In this document: piece after piece, positions 1 through 5,948 of the stretch | How positions within the stretch are numbered: the first letter of the stretch is position 1 | Layout of the letters: every line of letters begins with the position of its first letter | Program-made: the position numbers and the translations under genes | The notes under the pieces: model-generated | Database searches by the model: none | Told to the model about the DNA's origin: nothing | The model's input: only the letters and a program-made list of their open reading frames with translations | DNA from: Draconibacterium sp. | GTDB lineage: Bacteria; Bacteroidota; Bacteroidia; Bacteroidales; Prolixibacteraceae | NCBI GenBank assembly: GCA_030595485.1 | Contig: JAUVDE010000228.1 | Coordinates: 1-5,948 of the forward strand | Length of the DNA stretch: 5,948 bases | Direction of reading: 5' to 3'

Positions 1-3000
1 ACAGCTGCAACAACTTTACCCGATGTAGAAGACATTAACCGGGACAATACATTAAATGAATACGAACGCTACTTTCAGTATAAAGTAAGTGTAAGAAAAA
101 ATGACTTTGAGATTGGGAAAAACAATATTACGGATAAAAGAACAAGCGAGGTAGAATTGAAAAACGGGGAAATTGGTGAAGTAGATTGGTACCAATTTAA
201 AATTCCGATTAACTCGCCCGACGCCGCTATTGGTAACATCAACGATTTTAAATCCATTCGCTTTTTAAGAATGTTTATGCATGGATTTAACGATTCAACC
301 ATCATGCGTTTTGCAACTTTAGACCTTGTACGTGCCGATTGGAGACGATATACTGGCGATATTAGTGATCCTGATGCAATTCCTTCGGCCAATGTTGATT
401 TTGATGTTTCGGCTGTAAGTATCGAGGAAAATGGTAGCCGTTATCCAGTAAACTATATTTTGCCTCCGGGCATCGACCGTGTAATTGACCCGGCTAATCC
501 ACAACTAAAACAGTTAAACGAGCAGTCGATGGTACTGAAGGTTATCGACCTTGAACAGGGAGATGCAAAGGCAGCCTATAAACCATTGTACATGGACTTT
601 AGAAGGTACAAAACCTTACTAATGGAAGTTCATGCTGAAGCAATTGAAGAATACCCGCTGAAAGATGAGCAAATGACCTTCTTTATTCGAATGGGTTCTG
701 ATTATAATTATAACTATTACGAATACGAAGTTCCATTACAGTTAACTCCTCCATACGAAGGGAGACCCTATCAAAACGACAGTGAAGCCGACCGATTAAT
801 TGTTTGGCCGACCGACAACCGATTAAACATTCCGTTGGAATTATTTACGAATTTGAAACTCGACAGAAATGATGCCATACGTGATGGAGATTCGAATATA
901 TCGCTTCAGGATATTTTTGAAGATACACACCCCGGATGGAACAACGGCAAAAACAGGGTGAAGATTAAAGGTAATCCCAACCTGGGCAATGTTCAGGTAT
1001 TTATGATGGGTGTTCGAAACAAAAGAGGCCAGGTAAATACCGGACCAAAATCGATTGAAGTTTGGGCTAACGAATTGCGTTTATCCGATTTTAACGAAGA
1101 TGGTGGCTGGGCAGCCAATACGCGTATTTCAACTCGTTTGGCCGATTTAGGAAGTGTTACGGTTGCTGGTAGAACCCGCTCAGCAGGTTTTGGAAGTATT
1201 GATCAAAACGTAAACAGTCGCCAATTAGAAGATTTAAGTGAAATTGACGTGGCAGCATCAATCGACTGGGGTCGCTTTTTCCCAGAACGTGCCGGTGTTC
1301 GTATTCCAATGTATTATGGATATTCGAAAAGTACACTCAAACCAAAATACAATCCAATTGATCCGGATATTAAACTAGAGGAGTCTTTAAAACGAGTAGA
1401 TAGCAAATATGAAAAAGACTCGCTTAGAAATCTGACTGAAGACGTAATACGACGTAAAAGTTTAAACTTCACCAATGTAAAAATAGAGCCTCAAAAACAA
1501 AAAGATAAAACACATTTGTGGGATCCTCAGAATTTTGCAGTAACCTATTCTTACAACGAAATTTCGAAACGGAATGTGAATACCGAACTTAATGTCGACA
1601 AATCGCATCGTTTTATGTTCTCATACAATTACAGCAGCCGTTCAAAATTGATTCAACCATTTCAAAAAGTTAAGCTTTTGCAAAAAGGGCCACTTAAACT
1701 TATTGGCGACTTTAACTTTTATCCGCTGCCCACACAAATTTCGTATCGTACCGATTTATTCAGAAGATACCACGAGCGACAAACACGTAATATTACAAAT
1801 CCAAACCTGATTGTTCCGGCTAACTTCGAAAAAGATTTTCTTTGGAACAGGCATCTCGATATCAGATATGACATGACTCGTTCCCTGAAATTCGACTTCT
1901 CATCACATTCAACTTCAAGAATTGATGAACCTGCCGGAAGAATAAATAAAAATGATGACGATTATGAATGGAAACGTGACTCGATACTTACCAACCTTTA
2001 TGATTTAGGTAGGCCAACCTTATACAATCACAGATTTAACCTTACGTACCAAGTTCCAATCCGAAGCATTAAAGCATTAAGTTTTATTACTTCGACCATA
2101 CGTTATTCGGGAAATTACGAGTGGTTTGCCGGCCCTTTAACCCTTGAAGATATTAATCAGGGGAACATGATATCTAACTCGCGGAATTTAACCATAACAG
2201 GAAATGCAAACATGCAAACCCTGTTTAATAAGGTACCCTACTTTAAAGAAGTTAATCAAAAATTCCGGAGAACCGGACGAGGACGTGGTAGTTTAAACAG
2301 CCGCTCGTCGGGAGGAAGAACAAGCCGGGGAAGTCAGAATACGGAGCCACTTCAGAAAAAACAGGTAGAAACTTTTACGAGTAATGTAAAGCTTGCCGCC
2401 AATACAGCTCAGAAAATAAACCATAAATTAAATACCAAAAAAGTAAAAGTTTTAGTAACCGATATTGAAGGGAAAGTAGTACCCGGAAAGGTGAATATTG
2501 TTGATGTAAATACAATTGAATTTACACCTAACGAAAATTCGCCACAAGCCATGCTTTCGGTTTCAGGTAAACGTGGCGACCAGCCTTTTATGAAAGATGT
2601 GCTGGATATAACCACACGAATGATAATTGGGTTCAGAACCTTCTCTGTTAACTACAGTAAAAATGGTGGAACAATTCTACCGGGTTACCTTCCTGAACCA
2701 ACCTTGTTTGGTGCAGGTAATTTCTCGGGCGATCCGGTTTGGGGTTCTCCTAGCGGACAATCAAATTTTGCTCCGGGACTTCCATTTCTATTTGGTTGGC
2801 AAGACCGCGATTTTGCATCCAAAGCAGCTGAGAATGGATGGTTAACCATTGACTCTACGCTGAACAAACCATTTATGATTACTGAGCAACAACGAATTTC
2901 GTTCAGAGCCTTGTGGGAACCACTTCCCGACTTACGTATTGATATAACTGCCGACCGTGCTTTCTCAAAAAATATTACTGAATTTTACGATTACGATTAC

Positions 3001-4032
3001 GACCTGAACCAGTTTGTTGCCAATAGCTTTTCCGAATCAGGTAACTTTAGCATGTCGACACTTACCCTGGGAACGGCATTCTTTAAAATCGGTAAAAATG
3101 ATGTGGGTAGTTCCGAATCATTTGAAAATTTAAAAGTATACCGCCTTGACGTTGCCAACCGCCTGGCAATACAAAGAGAACAACAAGATCCATCATATGA
3201 CCGTGGAAATAACACATACCCCGATGGTTACGGTCCTAATTCAGTAGAAGTGCTGGTTCCTGCCTTCCTTGCGGCATACCAAGATAAGGATCCGAACAAA
3301 GTTTCACTTGGCATGTTCCCATCCTTAAAATATATCCGCCCCAACTGGAGCATTCGTTACGAAGGAATGGTTTCGCGTATTCCGGGCCTAAATAAAATTA
3401 TGCGTTCGTTGAATTTCCAACACACCTACCGTTCGAGCTATAATGTAGGAGCCTATGCAACCAACCTAAATTATATGGAAGATCTCGACGGTATTAGCAT
3501 TATTCGTGACCTTGCCGAAAACTTTGTTCCGTCGTACGATTTTAACTCGGTAAATATTACGGAAGCATTTAATCCATTAATTAACATGGATATTATGTGG
3601 CACAGTGATTTAACAACACGAGGCGAAATTAAGCGAACACGAAACCTTAACTTATCGTTTGCCAATAACCAATTAACCGAACTTTTAAGCAGCGAATATA
3701 TTGTTGGAGTTGGCTACCGTTTTACCCACATGGACATAATTATTAAAACTAAAAATTCGCAGCAGGCTTATTCTAACGACTTAAATATTCGTGCCGATTT
3801 CTCGTACCGAAAAAGTAAAACAATATTGCGCCAGTTAGATGAAGACGATAATCAGATTACAGCAGGTCAGGGTAACTTTTCCATTAAAACCTATGCCGAT
3901 TACCGTTTAAGCGATCGTTTTGAAGCACGTGTTTTCTACGATAGAATTATCAACGATCCATTTACATCCTTGTCATATCGAACTACGAATGCAAACTTTG
4001 GTGTTAGTTTTAGGTTTACATTGGCTAACTAA
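1..4032 (+). CDS. sprA: SprA/Sov, type IX secretion outer-membrane translocon (3' part, start outside window)
   Basis: The frame is open from base 1 to a TAA at 4030-4032, giving 1343 residues with no start; the TTG at 157 is internal, because the SprA-like sequence continues upstream of it (DVEDINRDNTLNEYERYFQY at the very start). Family members are usually about 2,300-2,500 residues, so roughly the N-terminal 1,000 are missing. Landmarks I recognise are a Tyr-rich YNYNYYEYE stretch (residues 235-243), NPNLGNVQVFMMGVRN followed by SIEVWANELRLSDF (W355), many alternating aromatic/polar beta-strand-like segments across the C-terminal half, and a terminal FGVSFRFTL strand typical of outer-membrane barrels. 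In known systems SprA forms a giant beta-barrel that carries type IX substrates across the outer membrane; in gliding species it is also needed for motility (Sov in Porphyromonas). An Arg/Gly/Ser-rich insert lies at residues 756-779. I see no frameshift. The downstream trp genes appear unrelated in function and have their own leader. Identification rests on remembered family sequence, not on a search. Confidence 0.93.
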   Translation, partial: TAATTLPDVEDINRDNTLNEYERYFQYKVSVRKNDFEIGKNNITDKRTSEVELKNGEIGEVDWYQFKIPINSPDAAIGNINDFKSIRFLRMFMHGFNDSTIMRFATLDLVRADWRRYTGDISDPDAIPSANVDFDVSAVSIEENGSRYPVNYILPPGIDRVIDPANPQLKQLNEQSMVLKVIDLEQGDAKAAYKPLYMDFRRYKTLLMEVHAEAIEEYPLKDEQMTFFIRMGSDYNYNYYEYEVPLQLTPPYEGRPYQNDSEADRLIVWPTDNRLNIPLELFTNLKLDRNDAIRDGDSNISLQDIFEDTHPGWNNGKNRVKIKGNPNLGNVQVFMMGVRNKRGQVNTGPKSIEVWANELRLSDFNEDGGWAANTRISTRLADLGSVTVAGRTRSAGFGSIDQNVNSRQLEDLSEIDVAASIDWGRFFPERAGVRIPMYYGYSKSTLKPKYNPIDPDIKLEESLKRVDSKYEKDSLRNLTEDVIRRKSLNFTNVKIEPQKQKDKTHLWDPQNFAVTYSYNEISKRNVNTELNVDKSHRFMFSYNYSSRSKLIQPFQKVKLLQKGPLKLIGDFNFYPLPTQISYRTDLFRRYHERQTRNITNPNLIVPANFEKDFLWNRHLDIRYDMTRSLKFDFSSHSTSRIDEPAGRINKNDDDYEWKRDSILTNLYDLGRPTLYNHRFNLTYQVPIRSIKALSFITSTIRYSGNYEWFAGPLTLEDINQGNMISNSRNLTITGNANMQTLFNKVPYFKEVNQKFRRTGRGRGSLNSRSSGGRTSRGSQNTEPLQKKQVETFTSNVKLAANTAQKINHKLNTKKVKVLVTDIEGKVVPGKVNIVDVNTIEFTPNENSPQAMLSVSGKRGDQPFMKDVLDITTRMIIGFRTFSVNYSKNGGTILPGYLPEPTLFGAGNFSGDPVWGSPSGQSNFAPGLPFLFGWQDRDFASKAAENGWLTIDSTLNKPFMITEQQRISFRALWEPLPDLRIDITADRAFSKNITEFYDYDYDLNQFVANSFSESGNFSMSTLTLGTAFFKIGKNDVGSSESFENLKVYRLDVANRLAIQREQQDPSYDRGNNTYPDGYGPNSVEVLVPAFLAAYQDKDPNKVSLGMFPSLKYIRPNWSIRYEGMVSRIPGLNKIMRSLNFQHTYRSSYNVGAYATNLNYMEDLDGISIIRDLAENFVPSYDFNSVNITEAFNPLINMDIMWHSDLTTRGEIKRTRNLNLSFANNQLTELLSSEYIVGVGYRFTHMDIIIKTKNSQQAYSNDLNIRADFSYRKSKTILRQLDEDDNQITAGQGNFSIKTYADYRLSDRFEARVFYDRIINDPFTSLSYRTTNANFGVSFRFTLAN

Positions 4033-4035
4033 AAC

Positions 4036-4070
4036 ATGTTAATCGAATTTTATAAGAAACATATTTTTTT
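4036..4070 (+). terminator. Possible weak terminator after sprA
   Basis: ATGTT (4036-4040) can pair with AACAT (4058-4062), and a T7 run follows at 4064-4070, only 4 bases after the sprA stop. The stem is short and AT-rich with a 17-base loop, so it is far weaker than the two terminators downstream. It may end sprA transcription partly, or it may be chance in an AT-rich gap. Confidence 0.2.
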
Positions 4071-4120
4071 GAAGCAAACGTCAACTTTATTTTGATTTCT
4101 AAGAAAAATGATATTTCTTG
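4068..4120 (+). promoter_or_regulatory. Candidate trp promoter region (Bacteroidota-type elements)
   Basis: Bacteroidota promoters usually have TTTG near -33 and TAnnTTTG near -7. Two imperfect arrangements are visible. The first is TTTG at 4068-4071, a 15-base spacer, and TTATTTTG at 4087-4094 (one mismatch, short spacer). The second is TTTG at 4091-4094, a 17-base spacer, and TATTTCTTG at 4112-4120 (one extra base). Either would start transcription a few tens of bases before the first leader ATG at 4142. The A-rich stretch at 4128-4141 just upstream of that ATG fits a Bacteroidota translation start without a Shine-Dalgarno sequence. A promoter is expected here because a leader-controlled operon begins at this point, but neither match is convincing alone. 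Confidence 0.27.
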
Positions 4121-4141
4121 CAGACGAATTAAAACAAAACA

Positions 4142-4192
4142 ATGAAAAAATTAAATACAATATGGCTTCCGTGGTGGGGTCTTCTTACGTAA
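4142..4192 (+). CDS. trpL: trp leader peptide 1, MKKLNTIWLPWWGLLT
   Basis: A 16-codon ORF starts at ATG 4142 and stops at TAA 4190-4192. Trp codons are at positions 8, 11 and 12 (4163-4165, 4172-4174, 4175-4177). The start is preceded by an A-rich tract with no Shine-Dalgarno sequence, normal for Bacteroidota. The peptide itself probably has no function once made; the translating ribosome is the sensor of charged tRNA-Trp. Stalling at W11/W12 would leave bases from about 4190 onward free, including the AGGAG-containing segment at 4194-4200. A ribosome at the stop codon would cover that segment. It lies 291 bases upstream of trpE and is followed by its own terminator. It is too short for ordinary gene finders and is likely to be missed in annotation. 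Confidence 0.87.
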   Translation: MKKLNTIWLPWWGLLT

Positions 4193-4222
4193 GTTAGGAG
4201 TTAAAGAGCCATATTGGTATTT
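4153..4222 (+). promoter_or_regulatory. Leader 1 early hairpin (candidate pause or 1:2 structure)
   Basis: CAATATGGCT (4158-4167) is the exact reverse complement of AGCCATATTG (4207-4216). The pairing extends outward, AAATA (4153-4157) with TATTT (4218-4222), across one bulged G, for about 15 base pairs in total. The 5' arm lies inside leader ORF 1 and includes its first Trp codon, so a translating ribosome would open it. In classical attenuators such a hairpin pauses RNA polymerase until a ribosome catches up and, when the leader is untranslated, favours termination. The pairing is seen directly; its role is inferred. Confidence 0.65.
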
Positions 4223-4251
4223 TAAAAGATATTCAAAAGGCCTGCTCCTAA
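4194..4251 (+). promoter_or_regulatory. Leader 1 candidate antiterminator pairing
   Basis: TTAGGAG (4194-4200), starting 2 bases after the leader 1 stop codon, is the exact reverse complement of CTCCTAA (4245-4251); a G-T wobble (4201 with 4244) adds one pair. The 3' partner covers the second half of the terminator's 5' arm and part of its loop, so the two structures exclude each other. A ribosome stalled at the Trp codons leaves 4194-4200 exposed, whereas one at the stop codon hides it. This is the arrangement expected for a Trp-responsive switch. The pairing is short (7-8 bp), so folding energies should be computed. Confidence 0.6.
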
Positions 4252-4267
4252 AAGAGCAGGTTTTTTT
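4241..4267 (+). terminator. Attenuator terminator 1
   Basis: CCTGCTC (4241-4247) pairs perfectly with GAGCAGG (4254-4260) around a 6-base loop, followed immediately by T7 (4261-4267). Upstream GG and AAAA can extend the stem into the T tract. It is a clear Rho-independent terminator located 48 bases after the leader 1 stop, with no long gene ending here, which marks it as an attenuator and not the end of an operon. Confidence 0.88.
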
Positions 4268-4284
4268 ATTTAAAAGAGTTTATA

Positions 4285-4341
4285 ATGATGATTACAAATA
4301 ATATTTGGTGGTGGCGTAACAACTTTTTACAAAATTCGTGA
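4285..4341 (+). CDS. trpL: trp leader peptide 2, MMITNNIWWWRNNFLQNS
   Basis: An 18-codon ORF starts at ATG 4285 (a second in-frame ATG is at 4288) and stops at TGA 4339-4341. Three consecutive Trp codons sit at positions 8-10 (4306-4314), and the peptide is also rich in Asn (five of 18). It starts 17 bases after the T run of terminator 1, so it is transcribed only if the first attenuator is read through. Both leaders share an Asn-x-Ile-Trp pattern with the first Trp at residue 8, but the rest differs. The ribosome, not the product, is expected to be the working part. The start context is AT-rich with no Shine-Dalgarno sequence. Confidence 0.87.
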   Translation: MMITNNIWWWRNNFLQNS

Positions 4342-4373
4342 AGAGAAGTAACGCTATTGCATTAACCGAAGCG
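4308..4373 (+). promoter_or_regulatory. Leader 2 candidate alternative pairings (1:2 and 2:3)
   Basis: The Trp-codon segment 4308-4317 can pair with ACGCTATTGC (4351-4360), ten pairs of which four are G-T wobbles. Alternatively 4352-4359 can pair with 4367-4373 (CGCT with AGCG, one bulged A, then three more pairs), which overlaps the first bases of the terminator 2 stem. Stalling at the WWW codons would block the first pairing and allow the second, whereas a ribosome at the TGA would mask segment 2. This follows the classical four-segment scheme, but the antiterminator is much weaker than the 13-bp terminator, so this is a hypothesis. Confidence 0.4.
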
Positions 4374-4407
4374 GCTCATCGAAATCACGATGAGCCGCTT
4401 TTTTTTT
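4369..4407 (+). terminator. Attenuator terminator 2
   Basis: AAGCGGCTCATCG (4369-4381) pairs perfectly, 13 base pairs, with CGATGAGCCGCTT (4388-4400) around a 6-base loop (4382-4387). A run of nine Ts spans 4399-4407. This is a strong Rho-independent terminator only 25 bases before the trpE start, so every trpE transcript begun upstream must read through it. It starts 27 bases after the leader 2 stop codon. Confidence 0.93.
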
Positions 4408-4432
4408 GAAGAAATTAGAAACAAAAAATATA

Positions 4433-5842
4433 ATGGAAAGAATAACATTTAAACCCGTAGTTCGTAAGTTGCTCGCCGACACAGTCACCCCGGTAAGTAT
4501 TTACCTTCGACTACGCACTCTTTATCCGAAATCGATTTTATTGGAAAGTTCGGATTACCACGGGCATGAAAATGCCTACTCATTTATTGCCTTCGAACCA
4601 ATTGCCAGTTTTAAGGTAAATAACGGAGAAGTGACAACTTCATTCCCCAATAAAAAGAAAGAGAAATTTGAGCTTTCTGATGATCGAATTTTACACGATG
4701 AATTAGACGCTTTTTTCAAAGTATTCGATGTAGAATCAGAAGCCATTGAATTACCCGCTAACGGTTTATTTGGCTATATAAACTTCGATGCCATTCAGCA
4801 TTTCGAAAACATAAAATTTAGTTCAGAAAAAGTAGAAGAATACCAGATTCCCGAAGTGAATTACTGCTTTTACAAATATGTGGTAGCCATCGATCATCAT
4901 AAAAACCAAATACACATGGTTGAAAACCTGATGGAAGGCGAAGAATCAAACATGGATTATATTCATCATTTAATGGTAAACCCAACTTTTTCTACCGCCA
5001 AATTCGATACAAGCGGAGAAGAAACATCAAACATTACCGATGATGAATACAAGAAAATGGTTACAAAAGGGAAAGAACATTGTTACAGAGGAGATGTTTT
5101 TCAAATTGTTCTAAGCCGCCAGTTTAGGCAAGAATATAATGGAGATGATTTTAACGTTTACCGTTCGTTACGTTCCATTAATCCATCGCCTTATTTGTTT
5201 TATTTCGATTATGGAACCTACCGTATTTTTGGCTCGAGTCCTGAAGCAGAAATTCGGGTGAAGGAAAACAAAGCCTTTATTCACCCCATTGCCGGAACTT
5301 TTAAACGAACTGGAAACGATGAGCAGGATCGCGAATTGGCAGCACAGCTAAGCGAAGACCCAAAAGAGAATGCCGAGCATGTTATGCTGGTTGATTTAGC
5401 CCGCAACGACCTCAGTCGAAATGCTGACAACGTGGTGGTTGAAACCTACCGTGAGGTGCAGTTTTTCTCGCACGTAATTCATTTGGTTTCGCAGGTATCG
5501 GGCGACATTACTGACGACACCAACCTTATAAAAGTAATGGGTGAAACTTTCCCTGCCGGAACTTTATCGGGTGCACCCAAGTATAAAGCAATGGAATTAA
5601 TTGACAAGTACGAAAACCAAAATCGTGGTTATTATGGTGGTTGTATTGGCTATTTAGGTTTCGACAGAACGGTTAACCATGCCATTATGATTCGGTCATT
5701 TTTAAGTAAAGACGACAAACTGTTTTACCAAGCCGGTGCGGGTGTTGTTGCCGACTCGAAAGAAGAGAGCGAATTACAAGAAGTAAATAATAAATTAGCA
5801 GCCTTGAAAAAAGCCATCGAAATGGCAAAAGAGATAAATTAG
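4433..5842 (+). CDS. trpE: Anthranilate synthase component I
   Basis: 469 residues from ATG 4433 to TAG 5840-5842. The upstream in-frame TTG at 4406 lies in the T run of the terminator and is not a credible start. The enzyme converts chorismate and ammonia (from glutamine via TrpG) to anthranilate and pyruvate, the first committed step of tryptophan synthesis, in the cytoplasm. The N-terminal domain carries TPVSIYLRLR (19-28) and LLES (36-39), the motif tied to tryptophan feedback inhibition in TrpE. The chorismate-binding domain shows PIAGT (285-289), MLVDLARNDLSR (318-329), the HLVS histidine H350, GTLSGAPK (376-383), YYGGCIG (400-406) and QAGAGVVADS (433-442), followed by SELQE with E447 and E450 matching the Mg-binding glutamates. 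All expected motifs are intact and the length is normal. LLES, two Trp leaders upstream and trpG downstream argue against the related PabB. The 41-base gap to trpG suggests one transcript. Confidence 0.97.
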   Translation: MERITFKPVVRKLLADTVTPVSIYLRLRTLYPKSILLESSDYHGHENAYSFIAFEPIASFKVNNGEVTTSFPNKKKEKFELSDDRILHDELDAFFKVFDVESEAIELPANGLFGYINFDAIQHFENIKFSSEKVEEYQIPEVNYCFYKYVVAIDHHKNQIHMVENLMEGEESNMDYIHHLMVNPTFSTAKFDTSGEETSNITDDEYKKMVTKGKEHCYRGDVFQIVLSRQFRQEYNGDDFNVYRSLRSINPSPYLFYFDYGTYRIFGSSPEAEIRVKENKAFIHPIAGTFKRTGNDEQDRELAAQLSEDPKENAEHVMLVDLARNDLSRNADNVVVETYREVQFFSHVIHLVSQVSGDITDDTNLIKVMGETFPAGTLSGAPKYKAMELIDKYENQNRGYYGGCIGYLGFDRTVNHAIMIRSFLSKDDKLFYQAGAGVVADSKEESELQEVNNKLAALKKAIEMAKEIN

Positions 5843-5847
5843 TTGCA

Positions 5848-5875
5848 AGTACAAAGTAGTAAGTAATGAGTAAAA
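5848..5875 (+). repeat. Four AGTANNN heptamers between trpE and trpG
   Basis: AGTA occurs at 5848, 5855, 5862 and 5869, exactly 7 bases apart, with an extra out-of-register copy at 5858. The array nearly fills the trpE-trpG gap. It resembles short period-7 'AAGTA' arrays that I recall from intergenic DNA of some Bacteroidota, but I cannot check this. The possible trpG ATG at 5866 falls inside it, which weakens the case for that start. Confidence 0.55.
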
Positions 5876-5883
5876 AGATTAAA

Positions 5884-5948
5884 ATGAAGATACTAGTAAT
5901 AGATAACTACGATTCGTTTACCTACAACCTGGTTCATGCCATTAAAAA
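5884..5948 (+). CDS. trpG: Anthranilate synthase component II, glutamine amidotransferase (5' part only)
   Basis: Only 21 complete codons are inside the window, reading MKILVIDNYDSFTYNLVHAI and one more Lys, then cut by the window end. The DNYDSFTYN motif is the characteristic N-terminus of TrpG/PabA-type class I glutamine amidotransferases; the catalytic Cys-His-Glu residues lie beyond the window. The protein hydrolyses glutamine and passes ammonia to TrpE. ATG 5884 is preferred because family members begin at M-K-I-L-V; an in-frame ATG at 5866 would add six residues (MSKKIK) but lies in the AGTA repeat. It follows trpE by 41 bases on the same strand and is probably co-transcribed. The same subunit often also serves PabB, which cannot be judged here. 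Confidence 0.92.
   Translation, partial: MKILVIDNYDSFTYNLVHAIK

Larger units (their letters stand above)
4142..4407 (+). promoter_or_regulatory. Tandem trp attenuator leader (two leader peptide/terminator units)
   Basis: This whole segment reads as two attenuation units in series in front of trpE. Unit 1 is leader ORF 4142-4192 plus terminator 4241-4267. Unit 2 is leader ORF 4285-4341 plus terminator 4369-4407. Each short ORF contains three Trp codons (W-LP-WW and WWW), very unlikely by chance for such a rare amino acid, and each ends before a GC-rich hairpin with a T run. The expected mechanism is ribosome-mediated attenuation, in which stalling at Trp codons under Trp starvation favours an antiterminator pairing. 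The leader ORFs and terminators are seen directly; the switching mechanism is inferred from the classical trp and his leaders. Confidence 0.85.

Noticed and set aside
157..159. TTG at 157 as the start of the large first gene
   Set aside because: The frame is open and SprA-like from base 1, so this is an internal leucine codon of a gene entering from upstream.
2409..3665. Several 60-72 codon ORFs on the minus strand and one on the plus strand (2627-2845) inside sprA
   Set aside because: They overlap a clear long coding frame, have no recognisable products and look like shadows of its codon pattern.
4241..4267. Hairpin at 4241-4267 as the terminator of sprA
   Set aside because: It lies more than 200 bases past the sprA stop and directly follows the Trp leader ORF, with an alternative pairing overlapping its stem, so attenuation explains it better.
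4205..4377. Long-range pairing of GAGCC (4206-4210) with GGCTC (4373-4377), which could link the two attenuators
   Set aside because: Only five pairs across more than 160 bases, and both segments have stronger local partners.
4336..4390. TCGTGA (4336-4341) pairing with TCACGA (4385-4390) as the leader 2 antiterminator
   Set aside because: It mainly involves the terminator loop and the first bases of the 3' arm, overlaps the leader stop codon and is only six pairs, so it would compete poorly with the 13-bp stem.
4406..4432. Nine-codon N-terminal extension of TrpE from TTG 4406
   Set aside because: The TTG sits in the T run of terminator 2, and the ATG at 4433 gives the normal TrpE N-terminus after an A-rich stretch.

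Overview
The window comes from a low-GC member of the Bacteroidota. The evidence is a large SprA/Sov-type protein (the outer-membrane translocon of the type IX secretion system, found only in this phylum), A-rich start regions without Shine-Dalgarno sequences, and a stand-alone trpE followed by a separate trpG. I cannot fix the genus. A Marinilabiliales/Prolixibacteraceae-like or flavobacterial host would both fit.

Layout, all on the + strand: (1) 1-4032 is the C-terminal 1343 codons of sprA; its start lies upstream of the window. (2) 4033-4432 is a 400-base gap with no long gene but a dense regulatory leader. (3) 4433-5842 is trpE, anthranilate synthase component I. (4) 5884 to the window end is the first 21 codons of trpG, the glutamine amidotransferase partner.

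The gap is the most interesting part. It holds two successive, independent-looking transcription attenuators. Each has a tiny Trp-rich leader ORF followed by an intrinsic terminator. Leader 1 (4142-4192) encodes MKKLNTIWLPWWGLLT and is followed by a 7-bp hairpin plus T7 (4241-4267). Leader 2 (4285-4341) encodes MMITNNIWWWRNNFLQNS and is followed by a perfect 13-bp hairpin plus a T9 run (4369-4407), which ends 25 bases before the trpE ATG. Alternative pairings that would compete with each terminator can be drawn, and their positions relative to the Trp codons and stop codons fit ribosome-mediated attenuation.

Working model (inference): when charged tRNA-Trp is plentiful, ribosomes finish both leader peptides, both terminators form and trpEG is silenced. 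When it is scarce, ribosomes stall at the Trp codons of both leaders and transcription passes two gates in series. TrpE also keeps the LLES motif for tryptophan feedback inhibition, so control would act on both transcription and enzyme activity. sprA appears to be an unrelated upstream neighbour.
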